From assembly GCA_024236235.1 (NCBI GenBank), contig JACKKV010000001.1, positions 310,001-374,000 on the forward strand: 64,000 bases of DNA, in the 5' to 3' direction. The DNA is from Novosphingobium sp. GTDB lineage: Bacteria; Pseudomonadota; Alphaproteobacteria; Sphingomonadales; Sphingomonadaceae. Below, piece after piece: positions 16,629 to 24,760 of this stretch; the stretch's first letter is position 1; each line of letters starts with the position of its first letter. The position numbers and the translations under genes are program-made. The notes below the pieces were generated by a model that searched no databases, was not told the origin of the DNA, and worked only from the letters and a program-made list of their open reading frames with translations.

Positions 16629-19532
16629 TCAAAATGCATGCAGTATCCCTTGCGGTGCTGAACGCGTATCAGCCGTATCGTAAAGGGTGGTTCTCCGCAC
16701 GAGACGGCGGCCCAGCGAATCGGCCATGGCCTGCATGTCCGCCACTGTCATTTCCTGACCATGTGTGGCACCTGCGGCGCGGGTGATGCTTTCATCCATC
16801 AGCGTGCCCCCCAGATCATTCGCCCCTGCCCTGAGCGCCAGTTCCATCCCTTCGCGCCCCAGCTTGACCCAGCTCGCCTGGACATTGCCGATCCACGGAT
16901 AGAGCACCAGCCGCCCCACCGCGTGCATCAGCACCGCTTCGCGCAAGGTGGGGCCGCGGCGCGCCTGACCCCGCTTGTAAAGCGGCGCTTCATGCGCGAC
17001 GAAGGGCAGCGGCACGAATTCGGTTATACCGCCGGTGCGCATCTGCAGGTTGCGCAGTTGCAGCAAGTGAATCGCCCAGTCGCGATAGCTGTCGACATGA
17101 CCGAACATGATGGTGGAAGTGGTGCGCAGGCCGGTGCGATGCGCGGTTTCGATCACTTCCAGCCATTCGCCCGTGCTGACCTTGTCCGCGCAGAGCGTGG
17201 CGCGCACCGGATCGTGCAGGATTTCCGCCGCGGTGCCGGGCAGGCTGCCAAGACCATGATCGCGCAGCAAGGCAAGATAATCATCCAGCGCCATCCCCAT
17301 GCTGTCCGCGCCATGGCGGATTTCCAGCGGTGAAAATGCGTGGACATGCATGTCGGGCACGGCGCGTTTCACGGCCTGCAGGATCGAGAGATAGGTTTCG
17401 CCCGTGAAGCCGGGGTGAATCCCACCCTGCAGGCAGACCTCGCTAGCCCCGCGTGCGCGCGCTTCGATCACCCGGCGGCCGATTTCCTCCATCTCCAGAA
17501 GATAGGGGCGCTCAGCCCCTTCATGCTTGCGGGTGCCCTTGGAGAAGGCGCAGAAGGTGCAACGATAAGTGCAAATGTTGGTGTAATTGATGTTGCGGTT
17601 GACGACATAGGTCGCGACGTCGCCCTTGGCCGCAGCACGCAATTCATCCGCCGCTTCACTCAGTACCTGGAAATCGCGCCCGCGCGCGTCGAACAGTTCG
17701 GCAATTTCCGCCGTACCCAGTTCGTCCGCCCCGTATTCAAGCATTTCTTCGGCCAGCCATTCGATGCGGCTCTTGCCCGAGACCGCGAAATGATCGGCAA
17801 AACCCGTGGGCACATGCTGCGAGCGACCTGACACCCAGCCATCTTCGCGCGCCAGGCCCGCACCATCCGCCAGCCGGAGCACCGGCGCACGCATTGCCGG
17901 ATCGAGCCAGCGCGCGCTGTCCGCAAGCCAGGCGGGGTAGATGGTCAGGCGCGGCGCCAGCACCTTGCCCGCGCGCGCCGTCGCTTGCGCCAGCTCGGCA
18001 ATTTCGGGCCAGGGCGCTTCGGGATTCACGAAATCGGGGGTCAGCGGTGAAACGCCGCCCCAGTCATTAATCCCGGCGTTTACCAGCGCCTCCAGTTGCC
18101 CGGCATTGAGATTGGGCGGGGCCTGAATGCTGATCTCCGGCCCCAGCATCACCCGGGCCATGGCGATGGTCCAGACCAGTTCTTCCAGCGGCGCGGGTGG
18201 ATGATCCGCCATTTTGGTGTCGGGTTTGGGCAGGAAATTCTGGACGATCACTTCCTGGATATGGCCGTAGCGTTCATGCAGACGCCTGATCGCTGCCAGT
18301 GTTTCGATCCGTTCGGCGCGCGTTTCGCCAATGCCGATCAGCAGCCCGGTGGTGAAGGGAATGGACTGGCGCCCGGCTTCCTCCAGCGTGGCGAGGCGCG
18401 CACCCGGATCCTTGTCAGGCGATCCGTAATGCGGCCCGCCCTTTTCGCACAGCCGCGGCGATGTGCTCTCCAGCATCAGCCCCATGGACGCGCAAACCGG
18501 GCGCAGCATCGCCAGTTCACCGGCATTCATGCAGCCTGCATTGATATGCGGCAATATGCCCGCCTCGTCGCGCAGCGCACGCGCGACATCCGCGACGTAA
18601 TCCAGCGTCGAGCCATAGCCATGCGCATCGAGCCATTGCCGCGCGGCGGCATAGCGCAGTTCCGGCTTCTCGCCGAGCGTGAGGAGCGCTTCCTTGCACC
18701 CTTGCGCCAGGCCTGCCCGTGCCTGCTCCACCGCCTCGGCGACCGGGATGAAGGGCTGTGCAAGATGGCCCGGAGTCTTGGCGAATGTGCAGTAATGGCA
18801 GACATCGCGGCACATCTGGGTCAGCGGCAGGAACAGCTTGGGCGAATAGGTGACAATGTCGCCGAAAGACGCATCCCGCAGCGCGCGGGCCCGGCGCAGG
18901 ATCTGCTCCATCGCCCCGTCAAGATCGCTCAGCTGGTCAATATCCTGCGCCAGAGCGGCGCTTTCCAGGATCAGCGCCGACTGGCCGAGCTGCGCGCGAT
19001 GACGGGCAAGGCTGCCTGTGCCGAACATGGGGGTGAAAGCCATGCCCGGCGGCAGGAGCACCGCATTGGTCCCGCTTCCCTCCTTGCATGGCACCAGCGC
19101 CGCCGCCGTCTCCCGACCCAGGCGTGTATAGGAAGAAACCAGTTCGGTGATCGCGCGGCTATCGACGGTCAGGAAATCGGCATGAAGCAGCAGCACATGC
19201 TCCGCCCCGCCCGCCCTGGCGGCGGCCAGACCGGCGGCATAGGCGGCATTCAGCCCCTCACCCGGATCGGGCACCAGGGGAAATCCGCGTGCGGTGGCCA
19301 GCGCCGCGATGTCCACCCCTTCGCTCACCACCAGCACCCGTTCGATACAGGCGCTGTCGGCAAGCGCATCCAGCGTCAGGGTGGCCATCCGCGCCGCAAG
19401 CACGGCCCGCGCATCAGGTGCCATCTGCTCAAGCCTGGATTTGGCCGCGCCAAAGGGTTTGATCGGGACAATGGCCGTCATCGCCAGTGGTGCAGGCCCA
19501 TTGGCCGATGCCATCAGATCCGGTTTTTGCAT
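16629..19532 (-). CDS. Trifunctional F420 biosynthesis protein CofC-CofG-CofH
   Basis: One chain of 967 residues combines three activities of coenzyme F420 synthesis. Residues about 18-225 are CofC (guanylyltransferase that activates phospholactate or a related acid: TAIVPIKPFGAAKSRLE, GTNAVLL, and DID near its end). Residues about 230-590 are CofG, a radical-SAM domain with cysteines 241, 245 and 248 (CRDVCHYC). Residues about 610-960 are CofH, a second radical-SAM domain with cysteines 654, 658 and 661 (CTYRCTFC). CofG and CofH together build the deazaflavin Fo from tyrosine and a flavin precursor; a CofG-CofH fusion is known as FbiC in actinobacteria. The ATG at 19532 has AGAGGA 11-12 bases upstream; ATGs at 19598 and 19481 are also in frame. 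It is divergent from the Ddn-type gene. cofD and cofE are absent from the window. Confidence 0.92.
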   Translation of the reverse strand: MQKPDLMASANGPAPLAMTAIVPIKPFGAAKSRLEQMAPDARAVLAARMATLTLDALADSACIERVLVVSEGVDIAALATARGFPLVPDPGEGLNAAYAAGLAAARAGGAEHVLLLHADFLTVDSRAITELVSSYTRLGRETAAALVPCKEGSGTNAVLLPPGMAFTPMFGTGSLARHRAQLGQSALILESAALAQDIDQLSDLDGAMEQILRRARALRDASFGDIVTYSPKLFLPLTQMCRDVCHYCTFAKTPGHLAQPFIPVAEAVEQARAGLAQGCKEALLTLGEKPELRYAAARQWLDAHGYGSTLDYVADVARALRDEAGILPHINAGCMNAGELAMLRPVCASMGLMLESTSPRLCEKGGPHYGSPDKDPGARLATLEEAGRQSIPFTTGLLIGIGETRAERIETLAAIRRLHERYGHIQEVIVQNFLPKPDTKMADHPPAPLEELVWTIAMARVMLGPEISIQAPPNLNAGQLEALVNAGINDWGGVSPLTPDFVNPEAPWPEIAELAQATARAGKVLAPRLTIYPAWLADSARWLDPAMRAPVLRLADGAGLAREDGWVSGRSQHVPTGFADHFAVSGKSRIEWLAEEMLEYGADELGTAEIAELFDARGRDFQVLSEAADELRAAAKGDVATYVVNRNINYTNICTYRCTFCAFSKGTRKHEGAERPYLLEMEEIGRRVIEARARGASEVCLQGGIHPGFTGETYLSILQAVKRAVPDMHVHAFSPLEIRHGADSMGMALDDYLALLRDHGLGSLPGTAAEILHDPVRATLCADKVSTGEWLEVIETAHRTGLRTTSTIMFGHVDSYRDWAIHLLQLRNLQMRTGGITEFVPLPFVAHEAPLYKRGQARRGPTLREAVLMHAVGRLVLYPWIGNVQASWVKLGREGMELALRAGANDLGGTLMDESITRAAGATHGQEMTVADMQAMADSLGRRLVRRTTLYDTADTRSAPQGILHAF

Positions 19533-19745
19533 AGACAGCTGTTCCTCTACGGGCCGTGTATCATCCGATCCATGCGGCTGCCAGCGATTCGCAGGCATTC
19601 ATTCGCGGATTGTCCGGCCGTTTCCGTAGACATCTGCTGGTTTCGGATGCACTATGACGCATCGTGACGCGGTGGCCCGGACGGCGAAACTTGACCGCAC
19701 AGCAGACAGACAACGAATTTTTCTGGCAATTCACTCCGCACGAAG

Positions 19746-19759
19746 TATAGTATACTACA
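19746..19759. promoter_or_regulatory. Palindromic operator candidate in the Ddn-type gene promoter
   Basis: TATAGTATACTACA is centred on the perfect palindrome TAGTATACTA, 26 bases before the start of the reductase gene. A closely similar site, TGTAGCACACTACA, lies before the monooxygenase gene at 26473; 11 of 14 bases agree. The size and symmetry suit a TetR-family repressor, but no such gene is in the window. Confidence 0.5.
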
Positions 19760-19784
19760 ATATTTGCAAATGGGAGAATTCCAC

Positions 19785-20303
19785 ATGTCTTTCGGGAAAA
19801 TGGACGATGTCCGCGCCGCAAATCTGGATAAGGATGCGCTCAAGGCCCTGCCCGACCAGGTGAAGGAAGAGCTGGAAAAGCACCGGCAACAATATCTGAC
19901 CGATCCCGCAGCCGCGCATATGTGGGATCCGATTGCGATCGGCACGCCGGGTGGCCCCGTCACCTGCCTGCTCCTGCATCACCTTGGCCGCAAGAGCGGT
20001 GAATGGCGCAACACCGCCCTCCAGTATTACCGCTTCAACGGCGACATTCTGATTGTGGCGTCGCGTGGCGGCACGGAAGAACCGCCGGTGTGGTTCCTCA
20101 ACCTCCAGGCAAACCCCAAATGCCGCATCCAGGTGGGTGCGAATGGATCGGAAGCGACCGCGCGAGTCATCACGGGCGAAGCGCGCAAGCCCTATTGGGA
20201 TTTCATCACCAGGGAACAGCCCGCGCAGGCCGAATATCAGTCGCGCTGTCAGCGTGAAATCCCGGTGATCGCGCTCGATCTGCCCGAAGGCGTGAGCTTG
20301 TAG
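19785..20303 (+). CDS. Deazaflavin (F420)-dependent nitroreductase family protein, Ddn-like
   Basis: A 172-residue split-barrel protein of the Ddn family, which uses reduced F420 to reduce enones, quinones or nitro compounds. The signature stretches are LHHLGRKSGEWRNTAL (cofactor phosphate binding), ILIVASRGGTEEPPVWFLNLQANP and AEYQSRCQREIPVIALD at the end. The ATG at 19785 has GGGAGA eight bases upstream, so the earlier in-frame TTG and ATG are not needed. It lies between the CofC-CofG-CofH gene and the F420 reductase gene, which supports true F420 use. The substrate is unknown. Confidence 0.9.
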   Translation: MSFGKMDDVRAANLDKDALKALPDQVKEELEKHRQQYLTDPAAAHMWDPIAIGTPGGPVTCLLLHHLGRKSGEWRNTALQYYRFNGDILIVASRGGTEEPPVWFLNLQANPKCRIQVGANGSEATARVITGEARKPYWDFITREQPAQAEYQSRCQREIPVIALDLPEGVSL

Positions 20304-20313
20304 GATTCCTCCC

Positions 20314-20343
20314 GACGGGGCTGGGTCACCGCCCGGCCCCGTC
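20314..20343. terminator. Hairpin between the convergent reductase and fno genes
   Basis: GACGGGGCTGGG pairs with CCCGGCCCCGTC (one G-U pair) around a six-base loop, midway between two convergent genes. It has no clear T run on either side, so it may act as a bidirectional stop of modest strength. Confidence 0.5.
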
Positions 20344-20362
20344 AAGCGGATTTGCGCCCGCC

Positions 20363-21043
20363 TCAGGCGTTTTCTTCGGCTATGCCCGTGATCCGGATGC
20401 CGCTGCCATCCGCCTTGTAGCGGCGGTTGATGCCGATCAGGATCGAGGTCAGCCCTTCGGCCACCACCGAATTGCACAGCGGGCCTGCATTCCACGCCCG
20501 CAGCCCGATTTCGCGGGTCAGCGCAACCACCCGTTCCACCGCCGGCGTATCATCGCCGCACACCAGCACATCGCATTCGATTTCAGCGTCGAGATGGGCA
20601 AGATGATGCGCGGAAATATTCTGGAAGGCGGACACCACCCGCACCTCATCACCCAGCAACCGCTGGATCGCTTCCACCGCTGATCCGCCTTCGGGCAATT
20701 GCACCCGGCTGACCTTGGGCGGCACCAGCGGCACCGTAACATCGATCAGGATCTTGCCCGCAAGCTGCGCCTGCACTTCCTCGACCGTCGCCCTCTGTCC
20801 TGAATAAGGCACCGCGAGCACGACGATATCAGCGGCGGCGGCGGCGCTGACATTGTCCGCACCGCGCATCGACTTGCCGCCAAGCGTTGCATTCATTGCA
20901 TCGGCGGCTTCCTGCGCGCGTTCCGCTGACCGGCTGCCGATGACGACATCATAGCCCCGATGCGCCAGCCGCAGCGCGATCCCGCCGCCTTCCTTGCCCG
21001 TTCCGCCAAGCACGGCGATGGTTTCAGTCCTGGCCTGATTCAT
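20363..21043 (-). CDS. fno: NADPH-dependent F420 reductase
   Basis: A 226-residue Rossmann-fold protein. The N-terminal IAVLGGTGKEGGGIALRLA is the Fno/NpdG NADP-binding motif, followed by VVIGSRSAERAQEA, whose serine-arginine pair favours NADPH. Further on come VVLAVPYSG and SAFQNISAHHLAHLD, matching the F420-binding half. It transfers hydride between NADPH and F420 and so would supply reduced F420 to the neighbouring reductase. The ATG at 21043 fits the family start; AGGAAA lies 11 bases upstream. Earlier in-frame ATGs at 21067 and 21103 would add an atypical leader. Confidence 0.9.
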   Translation of the reverse strand: MNQARTETIAVLGGTGKEGGGIALRLAHRGYDVVIGSRSAERAQEAADAMNATLGGKSMRGADNVSAAAAADIVVLAVPYSGQRATVEEVQAQLAGKILIDVTVPLVPPKVSRVQLPEGGSAVEAIQRLLGDEVRVVSAFQNISAHHLAHLDAEIECDVLVCGDDTPAVERVVALTREIGLRAWNAGPLCNSVVAEGLTSILIGINRRYKADGSGIRITGIAEENA

Positions 21044-21205
21044 GATGTGCAACTTTCCTGTCTGCATGGAATTTATCAGCCCGTACCCTAACGCCTTTTC
21101 CATGGAGCTCTACTGAAATCGGACCGTCACCCGCGCAGCCGACCCTGATCCGCTGAACGAATATTCGATGGTGCGGCGGGCGGGCTGTTCGCATCTGCCA
21201 CCACT

Positions 21206-21227
21206 GTGTCACACACCTGTCACACAT
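21206..21227 (+). promoter_or_regulatory. PhoB box upstream of the porin gene
   Basis: Two consecutive 11-base units, GTGTCACACAC and CTGTCACACAT, agree with the Pho box pattern of direct repeats headed by TGTCA. It lies 56 bases before the porin start and should make that gene inducible by phosphate limitation. Confidence 0.75.
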
Positions 21228-21282
21228 CGTCCCTAGGGGCGGCTTTGCGACAAGCAAACGAACAGACCAAATGGGGCTACAC

Positions 21283-22650
21283 ATGAACATGAAACTCACC
21301 GCATCAACCGTTGCGATGGCTGTAACGCTGGGCTGGGCGCTGCCTGCGTCCGCGCAGACGGCTGATTCGGCGGCAGTCCAGCAACAGCTCGCCGAAATGC
21401 GCGCGCAGATGCAGGCGATGGCTGCCAAGATCAACACGCTAGAAGGGCAGCTGGCCAGTGCCAATGCCAAGGCGGATGCGGCATCAACCACTGCCCAGGA
21501 AGCGAAGGCTGCCGCCAGTGACACGGTCAAGGTCAAATGGAAGGGCGCCCCCGAATTTGAGGGTGAAGGCGGCTGGAGCTTCAAGCCGCGTGGCCGTGTA
21601 CAGGTGGATGCCGGTTCGATCGGCGCACCCGGCGGTACTGGGCAGGATCTCGGCTTCGGCAATGAGGTCCGCCGCGCAAGATTGGGCGTTGAAGGCAGCA
21701 TCCCGGGCGGAATCGGCTACAAGTTCGAAGTGGATTTCGCCGGCGGCGATGCCGAAATCACTGACGCGCTTGTGGATTACAAGGCTGGCGACGTGAAACT
21801 GACGATCGGCCAGCACAATAACTTCCAGTCGCTGGAAGAACTGACTTCCAGTCGTTTCATTAGCTTCATGGAACGTGCAGCCTTTACCGACGCCTTCAAT
21901 TTCGAACGCCGTCTGGGTGTGTCCGCCGAATATCATGGCGGCGACTTCCTGCTGCAAACCGGTGTCTTCAGCGACAATGTGCATGAGATCGGCGACACCG
22001 AAAACAACAGCTGGGGCGGTGACCTGCGCGCTGTGTTCATGCCGAAGATGGGCAACGCCCAGCTGCATCTCGGCGGATCGCTCCACTATCGCGATCTCAA
22101 CGATTCTGCCGGAACCATCCGTTACCGCCAGCGACCCTTCACGCATTTCACCAGCACCCGCTTCCTCAACACCGGCAGCTTCCCGGCGAAGAGCGAAACC
22201 AGCTATGGCGTGGAAGCAGCTGGCATTTCCGGGCCGTTCCATTTTGCCGGTGAAGCATACTGGCAGAAGGTTTCCAGCCCCGGCTTCGCCGATCCCACCT
22301 TCTTCGGGGGTTATGCTGAAATCGGCTATTTCCTGACCGGAGGGGACAGCCGCGGCTACAAGAAGGGCACGTTTGACCGGGTGAAGCCGAAAAACGGTTT
22401 CGACAAAGGCGGCATCGGTGCGGTCCAGGTCAATCTGCGTTACGATTTTCTCGACCTGAACGATGCCGGCATAGTCGGCGGCAAGCAGGATGGTTACGCC
22501 ATTTCCGTGATCTGGACGCCCACCGCCTATACCCGCCTCATGGCCAATTACGGTCGGATGGAATATACTGATGCGGCGATCGCCACTGGCACTGGCGACC
22601 GGTCATACGGGGTCGATGTGTTCGGCATGCGCGCCCAGTTCGACTTCTAG
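21283..22650 (+). CDS. Phosphate-selective porin (OprP/OprO family)
   Basis: An outer-membrane protein of 455 residues. A signal peptide ends near ALPASAQ, a short coiled-coil of alternating Q, A and L residues follows (about residues 30-75), then a 16-stranded-barrel-type sequence with GRVQVDAG, ARLGVEGSIPGGIGYKFEVDFA and a C-terminal phenylalanine, as in barrel proteins. OprP-like porins pass phosphate or polyphosphate under starvation. The Pho box upstream supports that role. ATGs at 21271, 21283 and 21289 are possible; 21283 has GGGG eight bases upstream. Confidence 0.88.
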   Translation: MNMKLTASTVAMAVTLGWALPASAQTADSAAVQQQLAEMRAQMQAMAAKINTLEGQLASANAKADAASTTAQEAKAAASDTVKVKWKGAPEFEGEGGWSFKPRGRVQVDAGSIGAPGGTGQDLGFGNEVRRARLGVEGSIPGGIGYKFEVDFAGGDAEITDALVDYKAGDVKLTIGQHNNFQSLEELTSSRFISFMERAAFTDAFNFERRLGVSAEYHGGDFLLQTGVFSDNVHEIGDTENNSWGGDLRAVFMPKMGNAQLHLGGSLHYRDLNDSAGTIRYRQRPFTHFTSTRFLNTGSFPAKSETSYGVEAAGISGPFHFAGEAYWQKVSSPGFADPTFFGGYAEIGYFLTGGDSRGYKKGTFDRVKPKNGFDKGGIGAVQVNLRYDFLDLNDAGIVGGKQDGYAISVIWTPTAYTRLMANYGRMEYTDAAIATGTGDRSYGVDVFGMRAQFDF

Positions 22651-22688
22651 GATCACGCGATCGATAATGCTTCCGGCAGCGAGGAAGG

Positions 22689-22717
22689 CCCCCTCCCCAC
22701 CCCTCCCGGGGAGGGGG
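22689..22717. repeat. Palindromic CCCCCTCCCC hairpin element
   Basis: CCCCCTCCCC at 22689-22698 and its exact complement GGGGAGGGGG at 22708-22717 enclose a nine-base loop. Such C/G-rich palindromes are often dispersed intergenic repeats, and it may also end porin transcription. I saw only one copy in the window. Confidence 0.55.
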
Positions 22718-22784
22718 TGAGCCTCGCTACCGGAAATCAGGTTCAGGACGCGCAAGCCATCGTATCCGGCCTTCGCTCAAGTAA

Positions 22785-22806
22785 CTGTCATATAGCTGTC
22801 ACATAG
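22785..22806 (+). promoter_or_regulatory. PhoB box upstream of pstS
   Basis: Two 11-base direct repeats, CTGTCATATAG and CTGTCACATAG, form a near-perfect Pho box 42 bases before the pstS start. It is the best regulatory match in the window and predicts induction of pstS by PhoB under phosphate limitation. Confidence 0.88.
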
Positions 22807-22847
22807 CCGCCGTAACGGCTCGGACAAACAAGCAAGAGGAACAATCC

Positions 22848-23900
22848 ATGCGTTCGTCAAAATCCTTCATTCTCGCCATTGTCTCGTCCCTCGCCCTTGC
22901 CGCCTGCGGCGGTGCGGGCAGTGATGGCGCGGGCGCCGCGCGCGATTCGATTCGCGTCGTCGGCTCCTCCACCGTCTATCCTTTCGCCAAGCTGGTGGCA
23001 GAAAACTTTGGCAAGAATAATGCCGACTTCAAAGCGCCGATCATTGAATCGACCGGCACCGGCGGCGGCATGAAACTGTTTTGCAAGGGCACGGGCGAAC
23101 AGCATCCGGACATCGCCAACGCCTCGCGCCGGATGAAGAAGTCCGAGTTTGAGGATTGCCAGGCCAATGGGGTCAAGGACATCGTCGAAATCCAGGTCGG
23201 GCTGGACGGCATCGCCTTTGCCTCGACCAAGGGCGGCATCGAACTGAATCTGACGCCGGAAGTCATCTACAAGGCCCTGGCCGCCAAGCCGTTCGGCAAG
23301 GAGCAGACCGCCAAGACCTGGAAGGACGTTGACGCCTCGCTGCCCGCCGATCCGATCCTGGTTTATGGTCCGCCGTCCACCTCGGGCACGCGTGATGCGA
23401 TGAAGGAACTGATCCTCGAAGCGGGCTGCAAGTCCGACCCCGCCATGAAGGCGCTGAAGGACAGTGACAAGGCGAAGTACGAACAGCTGTGCACCGAAGT
23501 GCGCGATGACGGTGCCTATGTGGATGCCGGCGAAAATGACAATCTGATCGTCCAGAAGATCGAGACCAACCCCAAGGCGGTCGGCGTGTTCGGCTATTCC
23601 TACCTCGAAGAAAATCTGGATCGCATCCATGGCCTGAAGATCAATGGCGTCGATCCGACCTATGACAATATCTCCAGCTTCGCCTATCCGGGTGCCCGCC
23701 CCCTCTTCATCTATGTGAAGAAGGCGCATCTCGACGCCATTCCTGGCCTGAAGCAGTTCATCGGCGAATGGATGAACAGCTGGAACAAGGACGGCCCGCT
23801 GGCCAAGATCGGCCTGGTCGTCTCGCCTGACGACGTTCTGGCCAAGAGCAATGCCGCAGCCACCGATTTCACCACGCTGAACGGTGACGAACTGAAATAA
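22848..23900 (+). CDS. pstS: Phosphate ABC transporter substrate-binding lipoprotein PstS
   Basis: A 350-residue periplasmic binding protein. The lipobox LALAAC predicts a lipid-anchored cysteine at residue 20. Phosphate-binding stretches RVVGSSTVYPFA, IESTGTGGGMKLFC, IANASRRMKKSE and GPPSTSGTRDAM are all present. It normally feeds the PstCAB permease, but those genes do not follow; instead a hairpin and then phoU. A Pho box lies directly upstream. Confidence 0.95.
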   Translation: MRSSKSFILAIVSSLALAACGGAGSDGAGAARDSIRVVGSSTVYPFAKLVAENFGKNNADFKAPIIESTGTGGGMKLFCKGTGEQHPDIANASRRMKKSEFEDCQANGVKDIVEIQVGLDGIAFASTKGGIELNLTPEVIYKALAAKPFGKEQTAKTWKDVDASLPADPILVYGPPSTSGTRDAMKELILEAGCKSDPAMKALKDSDKAKYEQLCTEVRDDGAYVDAGENDNLIVQKIETNPKAVGVFGYSYLEENLDRIHGLKINGVDPTYDNISSFAYPGARPLFIYVKKAHLDAIPGLKQFIGEWMNSWNKDGPLAKIGLVVSPDDVLAKSNAAATDFTTLNGDELK

Positions 23901-23925
23901 GCGACTTTCCGACGCGCATGTGACC

Positions 23926-23971
23926 AGCCATCCTGGCGGTTCCGGTTCAGGCCGAAACCGCCGGGGTGGCT
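23926..23971 (+). terminator. Strong hairpin between pstS and phoU
   Basis: AGCCATCCTGGCGGTTCCGG pairs almost fully with the complementary arm ending GGGGTGGCT. The following bases are only moderately T-rich. It may terminate most pstS transcripts and reduce readthrough into phoU. Confidence 0.6.
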
Positions 23972-24073
23972 GAGTTCGTTTGTTTCCGGTGAAATCCGCG
24001 GAAATCGCAGGCTGAGCGCATGGCTGTTTCAGCCGTGCGATGGCATATCAAGCGCATCTGCCGGGAGAGCCTG

Positions 24074-24754
24074 ATGCTTCAGCACACCGTCAAGGCCTTT
24101 GACGAGGAAATTGAAACGCTCCGCGGCCTGATCCTGGAAATGGGCGGGCTTGCCGAAGCGGCCATTCGCGATGCCGTGGATGCGCTAGTCCAGAATGACC
24201 GGGAAAAGGCGGATCGCGTCATCGCCGATGACCGCAGGCTCGACCAGCTGGAAGCGCGGGTGGACGATCTGGCGATTCGTATCATTGCGCTGCGCGCGCC
24301 GGTTGCGGTGGATCTGCGCGATGTGGTGGCGGCGCTCAAGATCGGGGGGGTGGTCGAACGGATCGGCGATTACGCAAAGAACATCGCCCGGCGGGTTCCC
24401 GCCATTGACCGCAAAGTGAAGATCGAACCGCTGGCGATCATCCCGGACATGGCCGCCCTGGCCCAGGCGATGGTCTATGACGTTCTGAACGCCTACACCA
24501 CGCGCGATGCGGATCTGGCCATCGAGATCATCCAGCGGGACGAAGCGCTGGATCGCTTCCACAACAGCATCTTTCGCAATCTCGTCACGCATATGCTCGA
24601 AGACCCGACGACCATTTCCACAGCGGCGCAGCTGCTGTTCGTCAGCCGCAACCTCGAACGGATCGGGGATCACGCCACCAACGTCGCGGAAATGGTCTAT
24701 TATTCGGCCACCGGCGAATATTCCCGCGAACGGGACAAGCCAGCGGCCGAATAA
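24074..24754 (+). CDS. phoU: Phosphate signalling regulator PhoU
   Basis: A helical protein of 226 residues made of two PhoU repeats, each with a metal-binding E/DxxxD-type motif (GVVERIGDYAKNIAR and RNLERIGDHATNVAE). PhoU links the Pst transporter to the PhoR kinase and shuts off the Pho regulon when phosphate is plentiful. The ATG at 24074 has GGGAG six bases upstream; an ATG at 24020 would add an atypical leader. It lies 173 bases downstream of pstS. pstCAB, phoR and phoB must be elsewhere. Confidence 0.95.
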   Translation: MLQHTVKAFDEEIETLRGLILEMGGLAEAAIRDAVDALVQNDREKADRVIADDRRLDQLEARVDDLAIRIIALRAPVAVDLRDVVAALKIGGVVERIGDYAKNIARRVPAIDRKVKIEPLAIIPDMAALAQAMVYDVLNAYTTRDADLAIEIIQRDEALDRFHNSIFRNLVTHMLEDPTTISTAAQLLFVSRNLERIGDHATNVAEMVYYSATGEYSRERDKPAAE

Positions 24755-24760
24755 GGCGCC

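Noticed and set aside
18096..19667. Long open frame on the plus strand opposite the CofC-CofG-CofH gene
   Set aside because: Long antisense frames are normal in GC-rich genes; the translation is rich in arginine, glutamine and histidine and resembles no family.
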